Assembly: GCA_002454425.1 (NCBI GenBank) | Contig: DKIV01000015.1 | Coordinates: forward strand, 168,832 to 232,831 | Length of the DNA: 64,000 nt | DNA from: Sphingobacteriaceae bacterium UBA6709 | GTDB lineage: Bacteria; Bacteroidota; Bacteroidia; Sphingobacteriales; Sphingobacteriaceae | Direction of reading: 5' to 3' | Part shown: positions 57,281-64,000 of the stretch, piece after piece | Position numbering within the stretch: position 1 is the stretch's first letter | Layout of the letters: every line of letters starts with the position of its first letter | The notes under the pieces: model-generated | What the model was told of the DNA's origin: nothing | Databases searched by the model: none | What the model saw: only the letters and a program-made list of their open reading frames with translations | Translations under genes and position numbers: made by a program

Positions 57281-60025
57281 CTATTCAAAAAGCCAATCAA
57301 TGTCTTTCTTATTTCCATTCACTCCGATGCCAGCATCATACAGTCGCATGGGCTCGCTATCGCTAATAATTCCCAGAATTAAAGCCTTCCCTTTTGCCAG
57401 AGTCAGCACGTTGCTCCCGGCAGGGAAAGAATATGTATGTATATTTATGTTTGGCAAGCCATCAATTTTTAACGCGTTAGCGATCTTTATTTCCGATTGG
57501 CCAAAGTTATTTGCCGTAGCATCATGCTCCAGGTCCGGGGGCGCCAGGTAGCCGGATTCTTTGGTGTTAAAATACCCCACAAGCACCTTCACCGGAACTT
57601 TTGCCGAAAAGCTGATAGATGTTCCGAAGCGTTGCTGGCGACTTCTATCTACCTTATATCCTTTTAATCCGGCAATTTCTTTAGCAAAAGCTTTTACAGG
57701 ACTAAGAGTATCCCCGAACACGGCCACCTCAGGTGCAATGCTGAATGTTCCATCGACACCGCTGAACATTTTGACTGCAACATTGGTAAATGGCTTAATG
57801 ACCTTTGTCTGCGCCTTACCCTTGTTTTGTTTCAAGGAGTCTATGCTATGTTTGAAATGCTGCAACTCCTCTTCAAACCGCGGCAGCACTTCCACCCAAT
57901 GAATATAAGTGGCGTCAACCCCGCGAAACGGAATCTTTCGCTGTTTAGTTTGCATACTGTTGGCGTAAAGATAGGTATCTTTTGTAAGAGCCGCGAGTTT
58001 ACGATAGTGATCTACACTACTTTCCAGAAGAGGCACCGCCTTTTCAAGATCAGCAATATCATCAGAGTATTTATAACGAAGTACATGTAAGGCCGCACGT
58101 ACTTTCTGAGCGTAGAACTGAGCCATCTCGTTATAACAATACATGTCATTCTTCACTCGCTTAAACTCTTCATCATTCGGACTTACTGATTCGGCTGCTT
58201 TATCTATTGCCTCCACGGCAAGCTTTCCGTGCCTTTCGACATCATCCGCCACAATTACCGGCGTCTCACCCACATGTTTTTCATGCTTCCATTCCTTCTC
58301 TGCATAGTCAATGATCATCTCTCCCTCCGGAGCTTCAGACTCATACATTAACGTAAACAGATTATAACGGAAGGGATTGATAAGCTGCGTCATCGTCATC
58401 CCCAGAGTAAGCGTCTGCCGATTCCCATCAGTAATACCATAACGTCTTAGTAACTTCGGTGATATCTCTCCACTTTCCTCATAAGCGTCCAGAATCTCTT
58501 TACCCACCTCTCTGTTTGTGTTAAACTTCTCTGCCAACAAGTTCGACCAATAGTCAACTTCGGCAGTTCTATCGCGATGAACATTCCATGCGTAACGCGC
58601 CCATGTCTTATACCACATCCAATCGCGATCATTCTGAAGCATACGCTCAGTCGCCTTATCTGCCGTATAAGGCCAATCCCAATAAGAAGCCTGCGGATAT
58701 AGGTGCAGGCCATTGGCTTCATACACGTTGTGCATAGCCAACACACTCTTCTGAATAAAATCAGGAGAGCTGTAACGGAAAGGTTCCAGATTTGCCAGAA
58801 TATGCACATTCTCGATATGCACCGTACCAATACGGCTCAGGCTACGATGCAGCTCTGCCCATTTGCCTCTTGGGGTATAAGTAGTAAGCGCCTCCCCATT
58901 ATACTTGGCCATGGTATATAAATTCTTATATAGTGGCAACGCAGCCTTCATAACACTCGGCGCGTCGGTATCATGAGCACGCAATACGATGGGCGGCTCC
59001 TGCTTTAAACCCAGCGCCTTCATGCCATCCTGCACACCTGGGATAATAGTCTTGGTAAACCAGTCGATATCATCCTGACCAACACCCTCCATCGCTTCGC
59101 CCAAAGTAAGTAAGAGTCCTACATTAGGATACTTTTCAACAAAGGCAGCAATAGACTTTCTCGTATAATCTGACAATAGCGGCGTAATACCTCGGTTACG
59201 ATCCTGAGTTTTTATATGATGCTTGTCGGCAAAAGGCTTCGAAACAATGATGTTGTAAAACATCTGGATAACCCAGATGCCACGCTTGTCGGCCTCATGG
59301 GTCAAAAATTTAAACATCTCCTCATTCTTGCGGAAGGTAGCGTCATCAACCTCTACAGCATAAGGATAGTCCTTTAATTTTACGAGGGAAGCAAAAGGAT
59401 GCCCATTCCACAGATAAAGAGAATTATATCGGTTCTCCACCATCATATCCAGATACTTTATCCATAGCTGCTTATCATAAAACCATGGAAAGTTTTTCTC
59501 TGTATACGGATATTCATAAATTTCATGTCCGGGAAGTAACACTGGCTTCTGCACGCCAATACATGTTCCGCGAAGTACCATTTCCGGCTTATCAGCAAGA
59601 TTAAGATCCTTTGGCAATGCTTTAGTTTTCAGAATCCGGTCGGCAAGCTCCATGCAACCATAAAGTACGCCTGAATCATCGGCGCCTTTTACCATGTTTA
59701 TTTTGCCTGTCCGCACAACAAAAGCTTCTTTGCTTTTCGCGGGTTCCCCCTCCTTAACTTTTGAAAATAGATTGTCGTTATACATTCCCAGAATGATGGT
59801 TTTGGCTCCGGGATGCGCCCTATCAGTTTTAATAACAGCAACAGAATATCCTGCTTTCTGTAAAGCATCTTTTAATTTGTCGGCTCCAAATAAAACGCGC
59901 GCGGAGGCGGAGCTCGGAACTTCGATCGTCATCTTTGACAATACCGCTGACTGTGCCGGAAAAAAAACCGAACAGCTGAGCCATATTGCCATTGTACAAA
60001 ATACCAATTTTATGAATCGCTTCAT
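57281..60025 (-). CDS. Secreted TIM-barrel glycosidase with GH67/GH20-type N-domain, alpha-galacturonidase-like
   Basis: I start it at the ATG at 60025 (914 residues), where MKRFIKLVFCTMAIWLSC gives a clean signal peptide; an ATG at 60046 adds 7 residues. The N-domain at about 30-140 has the alpha/beta shape seen before GH20, GH67 and GH84 barrels (FGADKLKDALQKAGYSV, TIILGMYND, GVLYGCMELADRI). The barrel follows with MMVENRYNSLYLWNGHPFAS, LLLTLGEAMEGVGQDD and LHLYPQASYWDWPY. A helical region and a beta-rich C-terminus (FGTSISFSAKVPVKVLVGYF) end it. Similar proteins are often annotated alpha-d-galacturonidase. First gene of the five-gene hydrolase operon, 40 bases before the next. Confidence 0.8.
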   Translation of the reverse strand: MKRFIKLVFCTMAIWLSCSVFFPAQSAVLSKMTIEVPSSASARVLFGADKLKDALQKAGYSVAVIKTDRAHPGAKTIILGMYNDNLFSKVKEGEPAKSKEAFVVRTGKINMVKGADDSGVLYGCMELADRILKTKALPKDLNLADKPEMVLRGTCIGVQKPVLLPGHEIYEYPYTEKNFPWFYDKQLWIKYLDMMVENRYNSLYLWNGHPFASLVKLKDYPYAVEVDDATFRKNEEMFKFLTHEADKRGIWVIQMFYNIIVSKPFADKHHIKTQDRNRGITPLLSDYTRKSIAAFVEKYPNVGLLLTLGEAMEGVGQDDIDWFTKTIIPGVQDGMKALGLKQEPPIVLRAHDTDAPSVMKAALPLYKNLYTMAKYNGEALTTYTPRGKWAELHRSLSRIGTVHIENVHILANLEPFRYSSPDFIQKSVLAMHNVYEANGLHLYPQASYWDWPYTADKATERMLQNDRDWMWYKTWARYAWNVHRDRTAEVDYWSNLLAEKFNTNREVGKEILDAYEESGEISPKLLRRYGITDGNRQTLTLGMTMTQLINPFRYNLFTLMYESEAPEGEMIIDYAEKEWKHEKHVGETPVIVADDVERHGKLAVEAIDKAAESVSPNDEEFKRVKNDMYCYNEMAQFYAQKVRAALHVLRYKYSDDIADLEKAVPLLESSVDHYRKLAALTKDTYLYANSMQTKQRKIPFRGVDATYIHWVEVLPRFEEELQHFKHSIDSLKQNKGKAQTKVIKPFTNVAVKMFSGVDGTFSIAPEVAVFGDTLSPVKAFAKEIAGLKGYKVDRSRQQRFGTSISFSAKVPVKVLVGYFNTKESGYLAPPDLEHDATANNFGQSEIKIANALKIDGLPNINIHTYSFPAGSNVLTLAKGKALILGIISDSEPMRLYDAGIGVNGNKKDIDWLFE

Positions 60026-60156
60026 ACATTCGAATTGTATAGGCATTGATTTAATTCGTTTAATTTATTAATTTGAAAGTGTGTGTGCGCGCGTGCCGGC
60101 TTGAATAAGAAAGCATTGCAATGATGGACAACGCTTTTTTACACAAAACAGGTTTT

Positions 60157-60223
60157 CAAATTTAAGGTGATTGGCGAGGGGTTTTCTATGATATTTTCAC
60201 AACATATTGTACAATCTTGGCAT
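60157..60223 (-). promoter_or_regulatory. AraC-type activator promoter of the hydrolase operon
   Basis: On the minus strand, half-site 1 GCCAAGATTGTACA (60208-60221) and half-site 2 GTGAAAATATCATA (60187-60200) are 21 bp apart. The -7 box TAAATTTG (60157-60164) follows after 22 bp. All seven fixed positions of GNNAANATNNNANA hold in both copies. The leader to the chosen start codon is about 125 bases. Confidence 0.7.
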
Positions 60224-60352
60224 CAACCACCTAATTTAGTCATGTTTATGCGTCATCGTGACAATAATTAAATTTACTAGAAAACAAAGATCGCAAGCAA
60301 ATTTTCACTTCATTTTACATATCTATAATATTGAGTAAATTTGTTGCAGAAA

Positions 60353-60496
60353 ATGGGCGGGCAATTTATTAAAACAGAAACAAGAAAAGGCTTTTTTCGA
60401 CAGCTGATCTATGGGGTATTACATCAAACGCTCGAAGCCGCAATAAGCGTTAATCATTATTATATTGACCCATTCTCCTCGATTTATAAAGCTTAA
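60353..60496 (+). CDS. Possible 47-residue small protein
   Basis: An ATG at 60353 opens a 47-codon frame ending TAA at 60496, 33 bases before the next gene. The product is basic at the start (IKTETRKGFFRQL) and aromatic at the end. A TAAATTTG box on the plus strand (60336-60343) lies only 9 bases ahead, so the message would be leaderless. Could equally be the leader of the 60530 gene. I do not recognise it. Confidence 0.3.
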   Translation: MGGQFIKTETRKGFFRQLIYGVLHQTLEAAISVNHYYIDPFSSIYKA

Positions 60497-60529
60497 AAAC
60501 AATTTTCATCTTCTTTTATTATTCTTTTA

Positions 60530-60841
60530 ATGAATATGGATCAGTCAGTATTCTTTTTAGTGAAGGATTCCCAAAATGAGTGCAGGGAGGTAATCAGACA
60601 TCGCGACAGCGGGCTCAGAATTCGTGTATACTGCTACGGACGCGAGCCTTTCAATGCCGATCCTGATGAGTTACAGTTTTATGGTGTGGATCATGAAGAG
60701 GTGTTAATTTTCGAAACCTCAGGATACGATGGTGCCGACCCGCTTCTTGTTATTGAGGCTATTCGCTGGTATGCAGACTACATCGAAAACCCACGCATGG
60801 AAATCCTCGCGGAAAACCCGCGCATTTCAGATACGTATTAA
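60530..60841 (+). CDS. Uncharacterised 103-residue acidic protein
   Basis: Not recognised. The product has no signal peptide or membrane segment and is rich in acidic residues, with a beta-strand pattern in the first half (SVFFLVKDSQNECREVIRH, RIRVYCYGREPF) and an alpha segment at about 70-90 (LLVIEAIRWYADYIEN). Codon use resembles the neighbours. It is transcribed away from the hydrolase operon. Confidence 0.6.
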   Translation: MNMDQSVFFLVKDSQNECREVIRHRDSGLRIRVYCYGREPFNADPDELQFYGVDHEEVLIFETSGYDGADPLLVIEAIRWYADYIENPRMEILAENPRISDTY

Positions 60842-61134
60842 CACTTAATGAGCGCTATCGATAAAAATCTACTTTTCACTTTTATTAAATCGCCTTCCGA
60901 CAGCGCACACAAGCGACCGTCAGGACCTCTAATTCCCCTTACTTGCCAACCCTACAGATAAGGCAATACAGAATAATCGCGCTATTAAAGCGAAAACAAC
61001 GAACGCTAAGAATATCCGGGACCTGTATTCTTAGAGCTCTCGGGAGCTAATTAAAAAGTCCAGCTAGCCGATACGCGCCCACTTAGTTCGGAATATTCAG
61101 GGCTAGAAATAATACATTTCCCGCCATGGAGCAA
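60842..61134. other. Non-coding stretch
   Basis: I see no gene, terminator with a T-tract, or clear repeat in these 293 bases. Several short GC-rich words occur but none pairs convincingly. Confidence 0.5.
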
Positions 61135-61506
61135 TTAAATATTATTTACAGCTCCTAGCCTTTTCTTCTTATATCTCACATAAGCCATTATAACAAGCTT
61201 ATTCAGATAATCAACGATAGGCTTAAGCAAATAGTCGCCGCCCACAGAATTTTCTAAAGAAGGAGGAAGCAAATCGTAAATTGAGACTCCAAGCACAGCT
61301 GCAATCATATAGACATGATTAACCTTAACTTCCGTCTCCCCTCGCTCAATTTTATATCCCGCAGTTGAACGGTTCATTTTAAACTGTGCCAATAAATTAA
61401 AAGTATGTCTTGAATAATTCGGCCTGCATTCTGATATGGAAAAACTAAAGAAACGCTCTAAGACTGTGACAAGTAAAAGCCACAGAGACTTTAGACGACT
61501 GTTCAA
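61135..61506 (-). pseudogene. Degenerate XRE-type helix-turn-helix reading frame
   Basis: The frame contains the second half of an XRE DNA-binding domain, MNRSTAGYKIERGETEVKV and IAAVLGVSIYDLL, close to the family pattern. The first helices are abnormal: LERFFSFSISECRPNYSRHTF replaces the usual IRELR..KGYSQ..LA. There is no ATG before the HTH; the frame opens with TTG at 61506 and the first ATG (61377) lies inside the recognition helix region. Best read as a decayed regulator, though a short unusual protein is possible. Confidence 0.5.
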
Positions 61507-61842
61507 GTCTTTAAAGGATCATGTGTCTCATGAGATCGGAACTTTGGCTTCTTGAACAGAATATCTCAAAGAAAAATCTTATAATACTAATATTGACGAA
61601 CTTAAACAGTTGTAAATTTAAGAAGGAACCTCATTTAATGCACATAATTAAAAAGGTCCTTCCGACAGACGCTCCCTAACTAAGCCCTGTTGAGGCGGAA
61701 ATCCCATCAGAATTGGATGTAGCATAACGCGTGACTGTAACCAGCATAGGGGCAGAACAGCGGGCTCTCCAAATCATAACTACTCAGTATTATACTCTGT
61801 ACCGAGCAGAAAAGACCGATCATCTCAGCATTACCAACGCAA
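61507..61842. other. Non-coding stretch
   Basis: Nothing is supported here. A weak, bulged inverted repeat GAAGGAACCT / AGGTCCTTC lies near 61621-61660 without a T-tract. A 65-codon plus-strand frame that opens at 61731 has no recognisable content and runs into the end of the nuclease gene on the other strand. Confidence 0.45.
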
Positions 61843-61866
61843 CAAAAAAGCCGCGCGAAGGCGGCT
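61840..61866 (-). terminator. Rho-independent terminator of the Rpn-family gene
   Basis: Stem AGCCGC (61849-61854) / GCGGCT (61861-61866) with loop CTTCGC. In the minus direction it is followed directly by TTTTTTGTT. It lies 24 bases after the stop codon. Confidence 0.9.
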
Positions 61867-61890
61867 CCTATATTCTGACAGATGTATCAA

Positions 61891-62805
61891 TTACAATTTC
61901 TCTAGTTCCTTGGAAGACAGTCCTGTAAATTTGCTGATTTGAGTAATCGGCAGGCCATCTGCCTTCATCGCTCTGGCGATCTTCCGCTTCTCTTCAAGCA
62001 TTTGTGTCGCCGCCTTCTCTCTCTCCTTAAGGGCGCCTCTCTTTTCTGCCAGATCAAGCAATAATTCTTCCAGTCCCATTGCTGTATTCCTTTCTGTTAA
62101 AACGTCAATCTCTTCCTCAAATTTAACTTTTATTTCCGGATTTTCAAAGAGCACGTAGTAGCGCAAAAAATTCAGCAGTACACCGATCTTCTCTTTGGCT
62201 ATGTTCCTGAACAACAATAATTTTGCCAGTTCAATCTTTATTTCATACAGATGCCGGTCACGCTCCTTCGGATCGGCGATCCTGCTTACCCACAACGATC
62301 GCTTTGCAACCAGTACTAGCAGGGCGAACAGGTTATCGCTTGCCGCCAGTACTTCTTCATCCTGTGCGGCGATCTTGTAGGTATTGAACCGGTACTGTAG
62401 GCTGGTTCCCATAAAACTGGTCTCATAGCTGTCCGGCCGTTCTTTGGGGCTGACCTCAGTAAATACGGCAAATGCCGTGATCTTTTTCCGGTATTTATCA
62501 AAGAGCCGGAAAAAGTAAACAAACATGCGTTCGCTGAAATTGCGGCGGTACTGGTGCTGGACTTCAATGTGAATTAATATCCATTCCTCACGGCCTTCAA
62601 GGGTATAGGCCCTGACCAGCTTATCTACCACCTTCGGTGAGAACTGATCATCCCCGGGAGGGAACACCTGCTCAAGCTCCTGCTCTAAGAATGTGAAACC
62701 CCGTTGCTTGTCAAGTACAGACCAAACATCGGGGTATAACAGTTCGAGGAAGTCGGCAAACACGTCTTCAAGCAAGCCTTTCCATAATATATCCTGCCTG
62801 TGCAT
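61891..62805 (-). CDS. Rpn-family recombination-promoting nuclease/putative transposase (PD-(D/E)XK)
   Basis: This 304-residue protein has the Rpn/PDDEXK-transposase layout: N-terminal LWKGLLEDVFADFLELLYPD, VDKLVRAYTLEGREEWILIHIEVQHQYRRNFSERMFVYFFRL (short motifs ILIHIEVQ as the nuclease core), a helical middle (IKIELAKLLLFRNIAKEKIG), and a charged coiled-coil tail (LLLDLAEKRGALKEREKAATQ). A small HTH-like end, GLPITQISKFTGLSSKELEKL, may bind DNA. These genes are typically multi-copy and linked to recombination. There are no terminal inverted repeats obvious at its borders. Confidence 0.85.
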   Translation of the reverse strand: MHRQDILWKGLLEDVFADFLELLYPDVWSVLDKQRGFTFLEQELEQVFPPGDDQFSPKVVDKLVRAYTLEGREEWILIHIEVQHQYRRNFSERMFVYFFRLFDKYRKKITAFAVFTEVSPKERPDSYETSFMGTSLQYRFNTYKIAAQDEEVLAASDNLFALLVLVAKRSLWVSRIADPKERDRHLYEIKIELAKLLLFRNIAKEKIGVLLNFLRYYVLFENPEIKVKFEEEIDVLTERNTAMGLEELLLDLAEKRGALKEREKAATQMLEEKRKIARAMKADGLPITQISKFTGLSSKELEKL

Positions 62806-62880
62806 TCAGGTAACACTATCTGCACAAAAATAACTAACCGAAAATAAATGAGCCAAACTTTTTTAGATTTGCAGCGATAA

Positions 62881-63332
62881 GGTTTAGGTGCGCTGCTTGC
62901 CCTCATCGCAACGGGGCTTTTTTGTAACCGGCCATCCGTATTTCCCATGGTTGCTGACGACAGTGTTTTATGAAAATTTAAAACGCTGTGATTTCCATGT
63001 CTCTCAGCCCGGATACGCTAACTGCGTCAACTGCTAAAACGGTCAGACTGGTCATCACCAATAATAGCGACGATACCTTTATATATGGAGAGCAGCTTGA
63101 ACTTGAATTTTACAGTAAAGGCAGCTGGAGCCCGGGTTACCCGTTTACTGAACTGGCTTTCGAGATCGCTTATAGTCTTGAACCGGGTGAATCCGTCACC
63201 AAAGATATCAACCTGCAGCCTCTTGAAAAGGAACATAACGATATACCCGGCCAATATCGGTTTGGCAAACAGTTTATAGGCGATAATGGAACTAAGAAAC
63301 TTCGTATATGCGCTGATTTCACAATGCGCTGA
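62881..63332 (+). pseudogene. Bacterial Ig-like (Big_14-type) lipoprotein gene, apparently frameshifted
   Basis: From 62988 (GTG) or 62997 (ATG) to 63332 the frame codes an Ig-like domain of about 111-114 residues: MSLSPDTLTASTAKTVRLV, ITNNSDDTFIYGEQLELEFY, GSWSPGYPF and SLEPGES. It lacks any export signal. Just upstream, in a different frame, 62881-62970 encodes LGALLALIATGLFCNRPS, a lipoprotein-like signal with lipobox GLFC, ending at a TGA. Joining the two needs a single frame change near 62970-62985. No start codon is seen for the signal part, so a second lesion is possible. If only the Ig frame is used, the protein would be cytosolic. Confidence 0.5.
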
Positions 63333-63554
63333 GTTGCATACTGCTACCGAACTATACAACAGACTATTGTCTTGTTCAAAGTATTGTCAATCATGGCAGC
63401 AATGTTTGTGACATGGATTATATATCGGTTAAATTTTTTGAAACCATACGCCTCGCTGTATAGGCATAAATAGAATATAGAGCATCTTTAGGTTCTTTGA
63501 AATTCCCAATAGCATGCACTTCAAAGGACTAGCTATTCATAGCTTCCTCATACC

Positions 63555-63587
63555 TGGTTATAGATTGGTTATAGTTTGGGTATAGGC
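63555..63587 (+). repeat. Three tandem 11-bp repeats
   Basis: TGGTTATAGAT (63555), TGGTTATAGTT (63566) and TGGGTATAGGC (63577) follow each other without gaps. The third runs into the left arm of the large hairpin. The word GGTTATA recurs inverted in the right flank (TATAACC at 63711-63717 and 63733-63739). Confidence 0.7.
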
Positions 63588-63716
63588 AGCGTATTCATGT
63601 TGCTTAAGCATCACCCCAACAATGCCATACATAGCCCACTCCCTGACCTGGTTTAGTGGGCTTAATATGGCATGAGGGGGGTTTCTGTAGGGTAACATGT
63701 ATACGCTGCCTATAAC
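63578..63716. repeat. Large imperfect inverted repeat (139-bp hairpin)
   Basis: Outer arms GGGTATAGGCAGCGTATTCA... (63578-63602) and the reverse complement at 63693-63716 pair with two mismatches in about 24 bases. Inner arms ATGCCATACATAGCCCACT (63622-63640) and AGTGGGCTTAATATGGCAT (63655-63673) pair with three mismatches, leaving a 14-base loop. The 19-base segments between arms pair loosely (CACCCC against GGGGGG). No coding frame covers it. Whether it acts as DNA cruciform, RNA or a small non-autonomous element is unknown. Confidence 0.75.
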
Positions 63717-64000
63717 CTGCCTGGTAACTGGGTATAACCAAAGGGGAATAAGGGGGCTTGTTTTGGGGTGGGTCCATGGTATTAGCCTAAGGCTTTTTGG
63801 GGCGCTGAGTTTTCAGAGGTATTAGCGTGGTATTATCTACTGAGCTGAAAAAAAGTTTAAAATTATTTCATCGGGTCAGTTTTATGGAATCGCTGATTGG
63901 GCGGTTTTGGGACGGAGGAGCTCTTGACAATCGATTTGATTATCAGTAGGTTTATATCATAAAGCAAACCAAATAACCAAAGGCAGGAGCCCGGAGGAGC
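63717..64000. other. Non-coding right end of the window
   Basis: No gene is supported. GGTATTA occurs three times (63778, 63819 and 63829). The 8-mer GGAGGAGC occurs at 63914 and again as the last bases of the window, the latter possibly a ribosome binding site for a gene starting beyond the edge. Confidence 0.4.

Noticed and set aside
60206..60215. Perfect palindrome ATTGTACAAT as an independent operator
   Set aside because: It is explained as part of half-site 1 and flank of the shared AraC-type site; the two other promoters do not carry the palindrome.
61621..61660. Stem-loop GAAGGAACCT / AGGTCCTTC as a terminator or small RNA
   Set aside because: The stem has a bulge, a long loop, no T-tract and no gene to terminate.
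63555..63587. Tandem TGGTTATAG units as a CRISPR array
   Set aside because: The units are 11 bp, contiguous and only three, with no spacers and no cas genes.
63578..63716. Integron attC site
   Set aside because: The ends do not show the RYYYAAC / GTTRRRY core sites and no integrase or gene cassette is adjacent.
63781..63800. AGCCTAAGGCT followed by TTTTT as a terminator
   Set aside because: The palindrome leaves a loop of one base, so it cannot form a normal hairpin, and no gene ends there.

Overview
The window looks like a chromosomal segment of a Bacteroidota bacterium, most likely a Sphingobacteriaceae-like (Pedobacter-type) saprophyte. The basis is three SusC/SusD pairs, two ECF-sigma/FecR pairs feeding SusC proteins with an N-terminal STN domain, TlpA/DUF4369 thioredoxins, a sulfatase, several glycoside hydrolases, and TAnnTTTG promoter boxes in place of a sigma-70 -10 element. 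The family assignment is inference.

Layout. (1) 1-8.3 kb: a minus-strand sigma - fecR - susC(STN) - susD - phosphatase operon. Its last gene, cut by the left edge, fuses a GDPD/PI-PLC-like domain to an alkaline phosphatase, so the locus probably handles organophosphate esters. (2) 8.4-14.7 kb: two near-identical-architecture GAF-PAS proteins lacking a kinase ATPase domain, divergent from a large soluble GAF-PAS4-HisKA-HATPase-REC-REC hybrid kinase whose GAF domain resembles theirs. (3) 14.9-16.4 kb: a membrane metallophosphoesterase and a small conserved-looking protein, ending in a bidirectional terminator. (4) 16.6-28.1 kb: a second sigma - fecR - susC(STN) - susD operon, followed by two TlpA-type thioredoxins, a DsbD-N-like protein and an unknown secreted protein, a thiol-redox flavoured TonB uptake locus. 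(5) 28.3-37.7 kb: katG, a sulfatase, an M1 aminopeptidase, and a cobT-cobS-cobC cobalamin nucleotide-loop operon.

(6) 37.8-60.2 kb: a pectin/rhamnogalacturonan-type polysaccharide utilisation locus in three transcripts. These are susC-susD-surface lipoprotein; an SSS sugar-acid-type symporter plus a DapA/NanA-family aldolase; and a five-gene hydrolase operon (alpha-galacturonidase-like, MGH1-like, GH28, GH95, GH2). All three promoters carry the same arrangement: two direct half-sites GNNAANATNNNANA with a 21-bp period, followed 22 bp later by a TAnnTTTG box. This is the signature expected of one AraC-type activator (for example a hybrid two-component regulator) not encoded here. The SusC of this locus is also the only one without an STN domain, which fits control by a DNA-binding activator rather than by sigma/FecR. 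I consider this regulon the most valuable result of the window.

(7) 60.2-64.0 kb: accessory DNA with small unknown genes, a degenerate XRE-type HTH reading frame, an Rpn-family nuclease/transposase, a probably frameshifted Ig-like lipoprotein gene, and a 139-bp imperfect hairpin preceded by tandem 11-bp repeats.
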